From Ruminococcus sp. (GTDB lineage Bacteria; Bacillota; Clostridia; Oscillospirales; Ruminococcaceae): DNA of 64,000 nucleotides. Every line of letters begins with the position of its first letter. The stretch's first letter is position 1. Both the position numbers and the translations under genes were made by a program. The notes under the pieces were generated by a model. The model had not been told where the DNA came from, ran no database searches, and was given only the letters and a program-made list of their open reading frames with translations. The stretch covers positions 62,001 to 126,000 of the forward strand of contig NZ_JAFYYT010000040.1 in NCBI RefSeq assembly GCF_017549005.1. The letters run 5' to 3'. Below, piece after piece: positions 18,241-28,059 of this stretch.

Positions 18241-19434
18241 ATGCTTCTGACGAAACTTCTGTTTATAATACTTATTATAATATGTATCTTTTTCTACATA
18301 CTTTATCTGTGGGACTTCGCACTTGTACTTCTTGTCGTTGTTGCGGTTCTACCGATAATTATGTTCATAATTACATATATAACGAAAAAACGTATCTCTA
18401 TCGAGTTTGCTGTAAAGGATAAAAGCGTTGCAAAAAACGTTGATTTTCCCGTTCAACTCGTAGTTACAAATAAAAGCTTCTTCCCTATAGGCAAGGCTGA
18501 TGCAAAGATAGAGTATTATAATATTTTTAACGACGAGGTCTCGGCTTTTGACCTCTATCTCCCTATACAGGCAAGGAACTCTCAGCGGGTCACTTTCAGA
18601 CTCAGCTCCAAATTCTGCGGTATCATAAAGATAAAGTCCTCATGTCTGCATATATATGACCCGTTGAAAATATTCAGGTTCAAGGCTGCGGATTGTATCA
18701 GCACCGAGGTGAATGTTCTTCCCGAGGGACACGATATAAGCGGTATCGTACAGTATACCGACCGCGTGAACGAAGAAAGCGATATTTTTTCGGAACATCG
18801 TGCAGGTGATGATCCCTCAGAGGTTTTTGACCTGAGAGAATACAATCCCGGAGACAAGCTCAACAGAATACACTGGAAGCTGAGCTCAAAGAAAGACGAT
18901 TTCATTGTCAAAGAGTACAGTATGCCTATTGATGTCCCCTGCGTTCTGTTCCTTGATCTTAAATCTTATTCGGATAATTCAAGGAACCTGCCTGTTCTGG
19001 ACACTGTTATTGAAACTTTTCTTTCTCTTTCACAATTCCTGCTGGATAATGAAAGAGGTCATTCAGTTGTCTTCTTTGACGCTTCTCAGAACTGTTTTGC
19101 GGAAGAGCATATTTATAATCCCTCTGACCTGAATAAGTTCATCAAAAAGCTTTTTTTATCATTTACCGACTATATGGAATGTCCTTTGCCCGAAAAGTAT
19201 TTCATCGACAATTCCGGACTTTCTTTTGCCTCATTTACTTATATAAGCTCCGCGGCAGATCAGAAAGTTCTCGGTGAGATTGATGAAAACGTTGACGCGG
19301 ACATTAAAAACGCATTTATAGTAGTAAGCTCTGATAAAAAGATCTCTGAATGCGACGCTGCTTTTTCATCGCTTAATATTACCCCTGTATTAATCGGCAG
19401 GATATCTGCCTCGATAAAGGATATAGAAATATAA
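18241..19434 (+). CDS. DUF58 membrane protein
   Basis: Two membrane helices at the N-terminus (about 4-22 and 26-46) precede a beta-rich domain and the DUF58 core with the family signature REYNPGDKLNRIHWKLSSK (about residue 200). A vWA-like C-terminal domain follows (VLFLDLKS is its first strand, with a MIDAS-like DxxS in weakened form). DUF58 proteins are the usual clients of MoxR. The stop overlaps the ATG of the transglutaminase gene by one base. The exact role is unknown. Confidence 0.88.
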   Translation: MLLTKLLFIILIIICIFFYILYLWDFALVLLVVVAVLPIIMFIITYITKKRISIEFAVKDKSVAKNVDFPVQLVVTNKSFFPIGKADAKIEYYNIFNDEVSAFDLYLPIQARNSQRVTFRLSSKFCGIIKIKSSCLHIYDPLKIFRFKAADCISTEVNVLPEGHDISGIVQYTDRVNEESDIFSEHRAGDDPSEVFDLREYNPGDKLNRIHWKLSSKKDDFIVKEYSMPIDVPCVLFLDLKSYSDNSRNLPVLDTVIETFLSLSQFLLDNERGHSVVFFDASQNCFAEEHIYNPSDLNKFIKKLFLSFTDYMECPLPEKYFIDNSGLSFASFTYISSAADQKVLGEIDENVDADIKNAFIVVSSDKKISECDAAFSSLNITPVLIGRISASIKDIEI

Positions 19435-22190
19435 TGAAAAGAAAGAACATACAAAACTCAAACGGCATATCAATAAGCGACAGCATTATAATGTCTGTCA
19501 AGCAAAAACATGCCAATCTAAGGAAGTTATACTCTTCCGTCATAGCTGTTATCGGTTTTATATCGGTTATAATTGCTTTTCTCGGAATGTACGGCATAAA
19601 TTACAGTAAAAAGGCTGTGGTCATGTCGGGGATCTGCATACTTGCCTTTTATGTTACGGTCTCTGTCGTTGGCGGCAGGGCGCTGTGGCTGTACGGGGCT
19701 TCTGTGATAGTCTTCCTGATTTCTGTGTTTAAAAATATTTCAGTGGATAAGGCGGCTTCGGAGAAAGATGAGGATCCGATCCTTGTCCTCGGCTTCAAAT
19801 TCATTTATAATGTTATCTACAAGGTGTCTTTTGATTCAAAAGTAAACCATTACACGAGTCTCGAAATATCCAAGGAGATACCGGCAGTGACCACATTTTT
19901 CATCTTTTATATGTGGCTTCTCGCTATTGTTATATGCTTTTTCACAATATGCCGTCCTAACCCCGTGCTCCCGATACTCGTTACTTTCCCGATAATCGAG
20001 ATAGGTCTTTATAACGGCGTAAAGATCCCTGTATTCTGGGGAATGCTTTGTATCGCCTACTGGTTTGCTTTAATGGCTATGTCTACCATAGATGTTGGCG
20101 AATATTCAGGCGGACAGAGCGGATTTGTCCGAAAAAACAACCTGTTTTTCCCGAAACGGCATATGAAGCTGAAAGTTACGGAAAAATGCGGAATGATAAT
20201 TATTTGCTCCGTAATGGCGACAGCTTTTGCAACTTCAGCCATTATGAAGCTTACAAACTATGAACGAAGCGACAGCATAAATCAGAAGCGCCGTGATATT
20301 TCCGACGCTGTTGAGGATTTTTCATTCATCAACTTTGGCGATAGCATTTCTCGTATTATAAATGCTTTTGGTGTTGAACTTGACTATGACAGCCACAAGC
20401 TCGGTACAAGCAGCCGAATAAGATACAAAAACGTCACCGATCTTACAATTACTCTTGATGAACCTGTATCGGGGCCATTGTATCTCAAGGAATATGTGGG
20501 CTCCAAATATGACAGGCGCTCCAAATATGACAGTTACGAGTGGTTTGAACTGCCGTCCTCTGCCTATGATGATAAAATATTCGAGGATTTCAAGTACTTC
20601 GGAGTTTATCCGCAGGATTTTGCGCTGAATAATTACACTTTGTCACAAGACACGACTTTATCCAATCATATTGAGATAAAACCGTGCAACAGGAAAAAAA
20701 ATTATGTTTATGTTCCTTATTTTTCTTCTGCAAGCGAAGGACATAATGAATATATATATGATACACTGAAAAAACCTCTTGATCAGAAAAAGGGCGATAA
20801 TCACTATATCTTCTGCTCTGATGCAATAGTAAAAAACATATATCATATGTCTTCGGAAAGATCCGATCTGGTTCGTATATCTTTCCCGTCGGACCTGATA
20901 AGTGACAGTAATTTCCGCGCTAAAGTCATGGAATACTGCAGATCCAACGATTTATTGCAGGACAATGATTATATCATGGTTGATTGCGACGGTATTTATG
21001 GTACAATTGATTCACGTAAAATCGCAAACGATCAATACGGATTTCCTACAATTCTTCTGAAAAAAAGATACAATGACTTCGCTCGCAAAACTTACCTTGA
21101 TGTTCCCGATAACAAGGCAATGGCTGAAGTTCACGCACTCTACTCCGATGTTGTAGATAATCAGGACATAAGCACGGCAGCAAAAGAGATCGATGTGCTT
21201 GAAGCTATCAAGAATAAAATGGCAGAATCCAATGCATACTCTCTAAATCCCGGAAAAACTCCGTTATCACACGACTTTGTCAACGATTTTCTGCTTGAGA
21301 GCCATAAAGGCTTCTGTATACACTTTGCCACAGCAGGAATCATGCTGGCAAGAATGGCAGGTATCCCTGCGAGATATGCTACCGGCTATGTTGTGGTCGA
21401 AAACGACATAAATACAGGCAAAAAAAATGACAACGGCTCTGTTACTGTCAACGTAAAGGATAACCGAAGCCATGCGTGGGCTGAAGTATACCTTGAAGAT
21501 ATTGGCTGGGTACCTTATGAGTTTACGCCGGGATACTCTTCTCCGTTCGTTGAATCTAAGCCGACAGATCCTGCAACGACTACAACTTCGGCAACTACTT
21601 CACATGATCCGTCACAGACTACCGCTGTTTCAACAAGCTCTTCCGACCATTCCACACAGGTAATATCAACTCAGGTATCCACGTCTTATATATACACTTC
21701 TGCCGGAAAGGGCAATAAAACAAGTACTACATTCCAAAAATGGATTTCTCCTTACATTAAAGGCTTGAAAAAGATTCTGAAATTCATATGTTACTGCATC
21801 CTTGCTTTCATTGTTCTCGTTATAAGAAGACATATCATACTCAGGATAAGAAAACAGAAGCTTACTACAGGAAAAGCAGCTGACCGTGTTATAAATATCT
21901 ACTCTTATGCGGAAAAGCTTCTTGGCGAAATGAATATGCATAGTGAAATGAGCAGTTATGTCAGGTTTGCAGATGAAGTTGAACACTACCACGGCGGTGT
22001 CTACTTCGATAATGACAGCTTCCGCGCTCTAACGGATATAGCTCTAAGGACAAGGTTCAGCGAGACTGCCCCCACAACTGAAGAGGCTGTAAATTGTCTG
22101 AAATTCGTTGAGCAGCTTTCCGAGAATCTCTATAATAAATCAAGCCTGCTGCGTAAGCTGAAGATCAGATACATAAGTGTTCTGAGATAG
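19434..22190 (+). CDS. Multi-pass membrane transglutaminase-like protein (TgpA-type)
   Basis: The 918-residue protein has a cluster of N-terminal membrane helices (about 30-240), a long exposed region, and a transglutaminase/protease-like core with Cys in HKGFCIHFATAG, His in NRSHAWAEVY and Asp in EDIGWVPYEFTPGY, an intact catalytic triad. A Thr/Ser-rich linker (about 705-755) leads to a last membrane helix and a DUF4129-like C-terminal cytoplasmic region. Such proteins may cleave or cross-link envelope proteins. It is the third gene of the MoxR operon. Confidence 0.88.
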   Translation: MKRKNIQNSNGISISDSIIMSVKQKHANLRKLYSSVIAVIGFISVIIAFLGMYGINYSKKAVVMSGICILAFYVTVSVVGGRALWLYGASVIVFLISVFKNISVDKAASEKDEDPILVLGFKFIYNVIYKVSFDSKVNHYTSLEISKEIPAVTTFFIFYMWLLAIVICFFTICRPNPVLPILVTFPIIEIGLYNGVKIPVFWGMLCIAYWFALMAMSTIDVGEYSGGQSGFVRKNNLFFPKRHMKLKVTEKCGMIIICSVMATAFATSAIMKLTNYERSDSINQKRRDISDAVEDFSFINFGDSISRIINAFGVELDYDSHKLGTSSRIRYKNVTDLTITLDEPVSGPLYLKEYVGSKYDRRSKYDSYEWFELPSSAYDDKIFEDFKYFGVYPQDFALNNYTLSQDTTLSNHIEIKPCNRKKNYVYVPYFSSASEGHNEYIYDTLKKPLDQKKGDNHYIFCSDAIVKNIYHMSSERSDLVRISFPSDLISDSNFRAKVMEYCRSNDLLQDNDYIMVDCDGIYGTIDSRKIANDQYGFPTILLKKRYNDFARKTYLDVPDNKAMAEVHALYSDVVDNQDISTAAKEIDVLEAIKNKMAESNAYSLNPGKTPLSHDFVNDFLLESHKGFCIHFATAGIMLARMAGIPARYATGYVVVENDINTGKKNDNGSVTVNVKDNRSHAWAEVYLEDIGWVPYEFTPGYSSPFVESKPTDPATTTTSATTSHDPSQTTAVSTSSSDHSTQVISTQVSTSYIYTSAGKGNKTSTTFQKWISPYIKGLKKILKFICYCILAFIVLVIRRHIILRIRKQKLTTGKAADRVINIYSYAEKLLGEMNMHSEMSSYVRFADEVEHYHGGVYFDNDSFRALTDIALRTRFSETAPTTEEAVNCLKFVEQLSENLYNKSSLLRKLKIRYISVLR

Positions 22191-22200
22191 GAGTGATAAA

Positions 22201-22782
22201 ATGAAAATAGATAATACAGGCTATATCATCAAGGCTATACTCCTTCTGGTATGCGGAATTCTTTTCGCATTCTTCCCCGGAGTCATTTCATGGGTATTCT
22301 ATATTATCGGCGGAGCTATCATCATTGGAAGCGTTTTCACAGCTATAAGCAGCTTCGGCGACGGAGGTTCGCTTCTTCCTGCCGGCATTGTGGGAGTGCT
22401 TATCGGACTTCTCGTTATATATATCCCAAAATTCATTGCTTCTCAGATGTCGGTGATCGCAGGAATAATACTGGGAGTTCTTGCTGTAACTCAGATAGTA
22501 AAGGCTCTGAGCAAGGAGCTTACAAAGGGCTTGAAGATATTACAGCTCATATTCGGTATCGCACTTCTTGTTTCGTCCGTTTTTCTTATTTTCAATCCGT
22601 TCAAGGGCGGAAAGATCATAAGGATCATAATCGGACTTGTAATAATGGGATTTGCAGCTTTCAACTTCTACGTTGCCTATGTCATCAGTGAAAGAAACGG
22701 CGAAGTCATTGAATCTAACAATATAGTCGATACAAACGCCTACGAAGTACATGACAGCGACAATCAGAAGCTCATTAAATAA
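22201..22782 (+). CDS. DUF308 (HdeD-like) membrane protein
   Basis: Six predicted membrane helices in 193 residues form three hairpins with repeated short Gly-rich turns (VISWVFYIIGGAIIIGS, IIAGIILGVLAV-like), the DUF308/HdeD pattern. The C-terminal ~30 residues are hydrophilic. It starts 10 bp after the transglutaminase stop and is followed by a strong terminator, so it is the last gene of the operon. HdeD is linked to acid resistance in E. coli, but function in Firmicutes is unknown. Confidence 0.82.
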   Translation: MKIDNTGYIIKAILLLVCGILFAFFPGVISWVFYIIGGAIIIGSVFTAISSFGDGGSLLPAGIVGVLIGLLVIYIPKFIASQMSVIAGIILGVLAVTQIVKALSKELTKGLKILQLIFGIALLVSSVFLIFNPFKGGKIIRIIIGLVIMGFAAFNFYVAYVISERNGEVIESNNIVDTNAYEVHDSDNQKLIK

Positions 22783-22788
22783 GTTTAT

Positions 22789-22818
22789 GAACTGCCGGAC
22801 AACCGGCAGTTCTTTTTT
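22789..22818 (+). terminator. Strong terminator ending the MoxR operon
   Basis: 10-bp stem GAACTGCCGG/CCGGCAGTTC with loop ACAA, followed by TTTTTT. It separates the operon from the TerB-N operon. Confidence 0.95.
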
Positions 22819-22840
22819 ACCGCAAAAATCGAACAAGTGT

Positions 22841-22869
22841 TTGACATTTTTGATTTGATATGCTATAAT
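22841..22869 (+). promoter_or_regulatory. Consensus sigma-A promoter for the TerB-N / BrxD / BrxHI operon
   Basis: Perfect TTGACA (22841-22846), 17-bp spacer, perfect TATAAT (22864-22869). The strength suggests constitutive expression of the module. Confidence 0.9.
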
Positions 22870-22885
22870 ATATAGTAAATCTTAT

Positions 22886-22906
22886 AAAAAGGGGGCGTGA
22901 ACGTGT
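22886..22906 (+). promoter_or_regulatory. G-rich ribosome binding site and double-GTG start, copy of 5532-5552
   Basis: Identical 21-base segment to that before the SEDS gene. GGGGG at 22891-22895 is 1 nt from GTG 22897 and 7 nt from GTG 22903, so 22903 is the favoured start. Confidence 0.7.
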
Positions 22907-24405
22907 CAGATAAAAAAGTAATACTCGATCAGGTTCTTTCGGACGAGAAGCTCATAAACAGTCTTGCTTTCAAGGACAGAGTATACAAGGACGAACCGAT
23001 AATCCGCACCGCTTCACAGCTGAAACCTCTCAGCACTCCCCGAAAGATAAAAGAAATGAAGGATATCATGTACTCCCCTGCGGCATACTGGAAAACCTCC
23101 GCATGGCTTTTCTATTCACAGGGCAAGTTCATGGAGGATTATGAGGACAGCTTCAGCTACAGCGAAGATTTTACGAAATATTATCCCTGTTACAGGGATC
23201 TTTCCGTTGAACAGCTCCGCGGATATTTTACCTGGCGAAAAAACGTCCGTCAGAATAAAATTGAAAAAGCGCCTCTCCCCTTTGTTTATATCTACATTTA
23301 CGAGCTTCTGAACTGTATCGGAGCCGAAACTCCCGAGGAAGGCTTCAAGCTTCTTAAGTATTTCAGCGACGAATATGCAAAGATCGATGATTCCATAAAA
23401 AAATACACAGAAAGCTGGCTTGTTGACTTTATAGTTTATTATGAGCTTTCTCCGGAGCTTGCAAATGATATGTCAGATATCAGGCACGATAAAGCGCTGC
23501 TGACTCTCATGCACTGGAACGAGCGTTCTGATGATCAGCTTTTTGAAGCTATATCCGAGCTATCGTCCTATCAATTCCAAAGATCTCTTTATTATGTTTC
23601 ATACCCTGATGAATTCAGGACAGTTCTTATAAGGAGCTTCATAAAAATATCTGAATTTTTCAGTGAAAAACGCAAGCTTCCGCTTTTTACAAAGCTCTTT
23701 GGCAATATAGTCGAATGCAGCCATAATATGTTCCAGTCAGCCGTATTTTACGACAGACAGTCTCTCCGGAGCTGCGAATATTCCCTCAGTGAAATACACA
23801 CTTATACCTGTAAAAACGGCAAATGGAGCTGTAGAAAAATATACGGAAACCGCAGCAGGAACGGCAGACTTGGCGACCTTGTAAAGGCAGTCGACAGCCT
23901 TTTGCGAAAAAAAAAGGATTTCAGACATAAGTTGTCATGTACCGATGTTTCAAAAACGACTTTGAAGCTCATACAAAACGTTATTGACGAGTATTATGAA
24001 GAACTTCACAGAAAAGAAGCAAGAAAAATAACTATTGATCTTTCAAAGCTGAGCGGAATACGTAGAGCGGCTGATATCACACGTGAAAAGCTTCTTGTGG
24101 ACGAAGAAGAAGCTCAAGATACAGTGTGTGCTGCTGAGGTTGAGAAAACTCACGAAATTGCTGATATTCCAGATAACGCTCCTCTTGAAGCCGATGAGAA
24201 AGAGTTCCTTATCGCTCTGCTTTACAATGGAGATATAGCAGCCGCTGCAAAAAAATGCGGCAAAATGCCGTCAATACTTGCAGATTCCATAAATGAAAAG
24301 ATGTTCGAGGTCTTTTCTGACAATATCATTGATTTTTCCGAAGATATACCTCAGCTTATCGAAGATTACACTGACGAACTCAAAGAAATGTTTCATAAGG
24401 AGTAA
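22903..24405 (+). CDS. TerB-N / TerB-C domain protein
   Basis: About 500 residues. The N-terminal half (about 55-190) matches the TerB-N pattern: KYYPCYRDLSVEQLRGYFTW, then PFVYIYIYELLNCIG and a helical Trp/Tyr-rich stretch. The C-terminus (about 425-500, FLIALLYNGDI ... EKMFEVFSDNIIDF) matches TerB-C. A charged, variable middle joins them. I see no nuclease or ATPase motif. TerB-type domains were first noted in tellurite-resistance proteins, and TerB-N/C proteins have been linked by comparative genomics to DNA processing. It begins a tight three-gene operon (3 bp, then 11 bp spacing) and probably acts as its adaptor or sensor. Confidence 0.82.
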   Translation: MSDKKVILDQVLSDEKLINSLAFKDRVYKDEPIIRTASQLKPLSTPRKIKEMKDIMYSPAAYWKTSAWLFYSQGKFMEDYEDSFSYSEDFTKYYPCYRDLSVEQLRGYFTWRKNVRQNKIEKAPLPFVYIYIYELLNCIGAETPEEGFKLLKYFSDEYAKIDDSIKKYTESWLVDFIVYYELSPELANDMSDIRHDKALLTLMHWNERSDDQLFEAISELSSYQFQRSLYYVSYPDEFRTVLIRSFIKISEFFSEKRKLPLFTKLFGNIVECSHNMFQSAVFYDRQSLRSCEYSLSEIHTYTCKNGKWSCRKIYGNRSRNGRLGDLVKAVDSLLRKKKDFRHKLSCTDVSKTTLKLIQNVIDEYYEELHRKEARKITIDLSKLSGIRRAADITREKLLVDEEEAQDTVCAAEVEKTHEIADIPDNAPLEADEKEFLIALLYNGDIAAAAKKCGKMPSILADSINEKMFEVFSDNIIDFSEDIPQLIEDYTDELKEMFHKE

Positions 24406-24408
24406 ATA

Positions 24409-25722
24409 ATGAAAATTCCCAAAAGAATCGCCTCTGCCGTTGTCAATTCACTGAAAGGCGGCGTTGTGCCCCGAACAGGTCTGCCATACATAACTGTCGG
24501 ACGTGAAACGGAAATAGACGCCCTCCTGCACGATGTTGACATAATAGCGGACGGCGGAGCTTCCTTCCGATTTATCGTCGGAAAATACGGAAGCGGTAAA
24601 AGCTTTCTGCTGCAAACTATAAGAAGCCATGTCATGGACAGGAATTTTGTCGTTGTTGACGCCGATCTTTCCCCCGAAAGGCGCTTACAGGGCACAAAAG
24701 GTCAGGGACTTGCCACATACAAGGAGCTTATACGGAATATGTCCACAAAGACACGTCCCGATGGAGGAGCACTTTCTCTTATACTCGACCGCTGGATAAG
24801 CAATATCCAGAGCGAAACTGCGGCAGAAACAGGGCTTTCCGCAGATACTGCCGAGTTCTCAAAGGCTGTTGAGAAGAAAATTTTTGAAGTCATCAATTCT
24901 CTGAATGAAATGGTACACGGCTTTGACTTCGCAAGACTTCTCACTATATATTACAATGCAGCAGTTAACGGAAACGACGAGGAAAAGACTAAGGTAATCA
25001 AGTGGTTCCGCGGTGAGTACAGCACAAAAACCGAGGCCAAAGCAGACCTCGGAGTTAATATTATCATCACTGACGATGACTGGTACGAATATATCAAGCT
25101 CTTTGCTATGTTTCTGAAAAAAGCAGACTATAACGGACTTCTTGTCCTCGTTGATGAGCTTGTTAACATCTACAAGATACCCAACAGTATCACACGTCAG
25201 TACAACTACGAAAAGATACTTACCATGTATAACGACACATTGCAGGGCAAAGCCAAGTATATAGGCATAATCATGGGCGGAACCCCACAGTGTATCGAAG
25301 ATACTCGCCGCGGAGTATACAGCTATGAAGCACTCAGGTCAAGACTTGCCGAGGGACGTTTCGGACGCGAGGGGCTGAAAGATATGCTTGCGCCTGTGAT
25401 ACACCTTTCGCCTCTGAATTACGAAGAAATGACAGTTCTCACGGAAAAGCTTGCCGATATACACTCACAGCTTTTTGACTATGAACAGAAAATAACTCAG
25501 GAAGATATGATAAACTTCATCAAGCTTGAATTCGGACGTATCGGCTCGGACAGCCATATCACTCCCCGTGAGGTGATACGTGATTTTATTGAATTGCTGG
25601 ATATTATATATCAGAATCCCGATATAAATATAAGTGAACTGATAGAATCCGACTCGCTAAGCTTCTCTGCTCCCCTGTCTGAAGCTTCTGCCGACGAGGA
25701 ATTTGCTGAATTTGAGATATAA
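24409..25722 (+). CDS. BrxD-like P-loop ATPase (DUF2791)
   Basis: This 437-residue ATPase looks like the DUF2791/BrxD family of type 2 BREX systems. The N-terminal segment has Walker A VGKYGSGKSFLLQ (about 58-70); Walker B is LLVLVDELVNIYK (about 244-256), and a sensor-like IGIIMGGTPQ follows. An Arg-rich stretch (EALRSRLAEGRFGREG) may hold the finger. AAGGAG inside the TerB-C gene end sets the start. The helicase follows 11 bp later, the pair order brxD-brxHI seen in type 2 BREX, but pglX, pglY, pglZ and pglW are not in the window. It may load or regulate the helicase (inference). Confidence 0.82.
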   Translation: MKIPKRIASAVVNSLKGGVVPRTGLPYITVGRETEIDALLHDVDIIADGGASFRFIVGKYGSGKSFLLQTIRSHVMDRNFVVVDADLSPERRLQGTKGQGLATYKELIRNMSTKTRPDGGALSLILDRWISNIQSETAAETGLSADTAEFSKAVEKKIFEVINSLNEMVHGFDFARLLTIYYNAAVNGNDEEKTKVIKWFRGEYSTKTEAKADLGVNIIITDDDWYEYIKLFAMFLKKADYNGLLVLVDELVNIYKIPNSITRQYNYEKILTMYNDTLQGKAKYIGIIMGGTPQCIEDTRRGVYSYEALRSRLAEGRFGREGLKDMLAPVIHLSPLNYEEMTVLTEKLADIHSQLFDYEQKITQEDMINFIKLEFGRIGSDSHITPREVIRDFIELLDIIYQNPDINISELIESDSLSFSAPLSEASADEEFAEFEI

Positions 25723-25733
25723 GGTACGTAATA

Positions 25734-27968
25734 ATGAGTATTTTTGATAGATATGCGCCTTTTATACAGGATTTCATTTACAGAAACAACTGGGAATCAC
25801 TGAGAGCAATACAGGCTGCGGCAGGCGACGCCATATTCAATACCGAGGATAATGTCCTCCTTACAGCATCTACCGCTTCCGGAAAGACAGAAGCTGCTTT
25901 CTTCCCGATACTTACCCTTTTTTCAGAGGATATGCCGCGTTCCGTCGGAGCTGTATATATTGGTCCGCTGAAAGCTCTGATAAACGACCAGTTCACGCGG
26001 CTCAACGAGCTCTGTGAAGAAGCCGGTATACCTGTATGGCACTGGCACGGCGATGTTGCACAGTCCCATAAAAACAAAATGCTAAAAAATCCCTCGGGGA
26101 TACTACAGATAACTCCCGAATCACTGGAGGCTATGCTTCTGAGAAAGCACGCTCTCGTCCCTAAGCTTTTCAGCGACCTGCGATTTATCGTTATCGACGA
26201 GATACACTCCCTTATGCGAGGCGACCGCGGCGGTCAGACTATATGTCTTATAGAAAGGCTCTGCAAAATGGCGGGAGCCGATCCGCGGAGGATAGGTCTT
26301 TCGGCTACCATAGGCGATCCTGAGGCTGCAGGAGAGTTCCTTTCCTACGGAACAAAAAGACGGACGTTTATACCAAAGATCGAGTCCAAAGGTGTTAAAT
26401 GGCGGCTCTCTATGGAACATTTCTACATTAGTCAGCAGAATCAGCCCGATGAGAAAAACGACGGAACTGCTCTTCCAGTGCTTGAAGAAAAGACTGACAC
26501 AGCTCCTCAGAACGCCGACGCAGGCATGGGCTATGTTTTTGAGCATACAAGAGGGAAAAAGTGCCTTGTTTTTGTCAATTCCCGTGAAGAATGTGAAGCT
26601 GTCACTACTACTCTCCGCTCATACTGTGAAGCAAAACATGAACCCGACCGATTTCTTATCCATCATGGAAATCTTTCTGCTGCTTACCGTGAAACTGCGG
26701 AAGAAGCGATGAAGGACGAAGATGTATACATGACCACCTGCACGACTGCCACTTTGGAGCTTGGAATAGACATAGGAAAGCTTGAACGCGCTTTCCAGGT
26801 CGATGCGCCGTTTACGGTATCATCTTTTCTCCAGAGAATGGGTCGCACAGGCAGACGTGATCTTCCGCCCGAAATGTGGTTTGTAATACGTGAAGAGCTC
26901 CCTGAGCCGCGTTCCATGCTGCCCGAGACTATACCGTGGAAACTCCTGCAAGGCATTGCCCTCATACAGGTCTATATCGAAGAACGCTGGGTCGAGCCGC
27001 CAAAGCTTGACAGGCTCCCCTACAGTCTCCTTTATCATCAGACTATGAGCACTCTGGCTTCATGCGGCGAGCTGACTGCCGCCGAGCTTGCTTCAAAGGT
27101 TCTTACACTGAAATATTTTCACCGTATCTCACAGGATGATTACAGGATTATGCTCCGGCATCTTCTTGAGATCGACCACATACAGCGCACTGAAGAGGGC
27201 GGACTTATCGTTGGCATAACAGGTGAAAGGATAATAAACAGTTTCAAATTCTATGCTGTATTTCAGGAAAACGAGGAATATACTGTCCGCTGGGGCTCCC
27301 AGGAGCTCGGAACGATAGTAATGCCTCCGCCGCCCGGCGAGAAAATTGCCATTGCCGGTCATGTTTGGATCGTTGAAGAAGTCGACCACAAGCGCCATCT
27401 CGTCTACTGTGAGCAGATAAAAGGAAAGGTCCCTGCATATTTCGGTGATTGCCCCGGAGATATAAACACTAAGATACTTCTTCGCATGAGAGATGTGCTT
27501 CGCGAAGAGAAAAGCTATCCATATCTGATGAAGAATGCTGTTGCAAGACTTGCACAGGCACGTCAGACTGCAAAAAATTCGGGAGTAACAGAGTCGCCGC
27601 TGATATGTCTCGGCGGAAATATGTGGTGTCTCCTTCCCTGGCTCGGAACTTATGCGTTTTTCGCAATGGAGCGTTTCATTAAGCTTAAATGTGCTGATAA
27701 GCTCGGCCTTAAAGGAATGGATTCCTGCCGTCCCTATTATATCCAGTTCACTATGAAAGCAGAGCCGTATGAGTTCTTTTCCGTTCTGGTTTCGGAAGCA
27801 AAAAAAGATATTGATCCGATGGAGCTCGTTTACGATAAGGAAGTTCCGCTTTTTGAGAAGTATGATGAGTTTCTTCCTCCAGAGCTTATAAGAAAGGGAT
27901 TTGCTTACGGGATACTTGGTATTACTGAAATGAAGGAACGTATTTTAAGCTGGGAAAAGATTATTTAA
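25734..27968 (+). CDS. BrxHI/Lhr-like superfamily 2 DNA helicase
   Basis: The 744-residue protein has the SF2 motor: motif I TASTASGKTEAA, Ia GPLKALINDQ, Ib TPESLEAML, DEAH-type motif II VIDEIHS, motif III LSATIGD, motif IV/V TTATLELGID and motif VI QRMGRTGRR. The C-terminal region has a winged-helix-like part (TMSTLASCGELTAAELASKV) and a beta-rich end, as in Lhr and BrxHI. It is shorter than Lhr (about 1500). No nuclease domain is visible. As the last gene of the TerB-N/BrxD operon it is the likely DNA-remodelling engine. All motor motifs appear intact. Confidence 0.9.
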   Translation: MSIFDRYAPFIQDFIYRNNWESLRAIQAAAGDAIFNTEDNVLLTASTASGKTEAAFFPILTLFSEDMPRSVGAVYIGPLKALINDQFTRLNELCEEAGIPVWHWHGDVAQSHKNKMLKNPSGILQITPESLEAMLLRKHALVPKLFSDLRFIVIDEIHSLMRGDRGGQTICLIERLCKMAGADPRRIGLSATIGDPEAAGEFLSYGTKRRTFIPKIESKGVKWRLSMEHFYISQQNQPDEKNDGTALPVLEEKTDTAPQNADAGMGYVFEHTRGKKCLVFVNSREECEAVTTTLRSYCEAKHEPDRFLIHHGNLSAAYRETAEEAMKDEDVYMTTCTTATLELGIDIGKLERAFQVDAPFTVSSFLQRMGRTGRRDLPPEMWFVIREELPEPRSMLPETIPWKLLQGIALIQVYIEERWVEPPKLDRLPYSLLYHQTMSTLASCGELTAAELASKVLTLKYFHRISQDDYRIMLRHLLEIDHIQRTEEGGLIVGITGERIINSFKFYAVFQENEEYTVRWGSQELGTIVMPPPPGEKIAIAGHVWIVEEVDHKRHLVYCEQIKGKVPAYFGDCPGDINTKILLRMRDVLREEKSYPYLMKNAVARLAQARQTAKNSGVTESPLICLGGNMWCLLPWLGTYAFFAMERFIKLKCADKLGLKGMDSCRPYYIQFTMKAEPYEFFSVLVSEAKKDIDPMELVYDKEVPLFEKYDEFLPPELIRKGFAYGILGITEMKERILSWEKII

Positions 27969-27986
27969 TTAACCGCAATTAAAGAC

Positions 27987-28015
27987 TTGATTTTTCAGCT
28001 AAATTGTGTTATAAT
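27987..28015 (+). promoter_or_regulatory. Promoter for the LysR gene
   Basis: TTGATT (27987-27992), 17-bp spacer, TATAAT (28010-28015). No clear terminator separates it from the helicase gene. Confidence 0.82.
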
Positions 28016-28059
28016 ATAAATAAGTAAAAAATACTGCTAAAAATGAGGTAGGATGTCAT

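Noticed and set aside
22841-27968. A complete BREX system
   Set aside because: Only BrxD-like and BrxHI-like genes are present; no PglX methylase, PglZ phosphatase, PglY/BrxC or PglW is found on either side.
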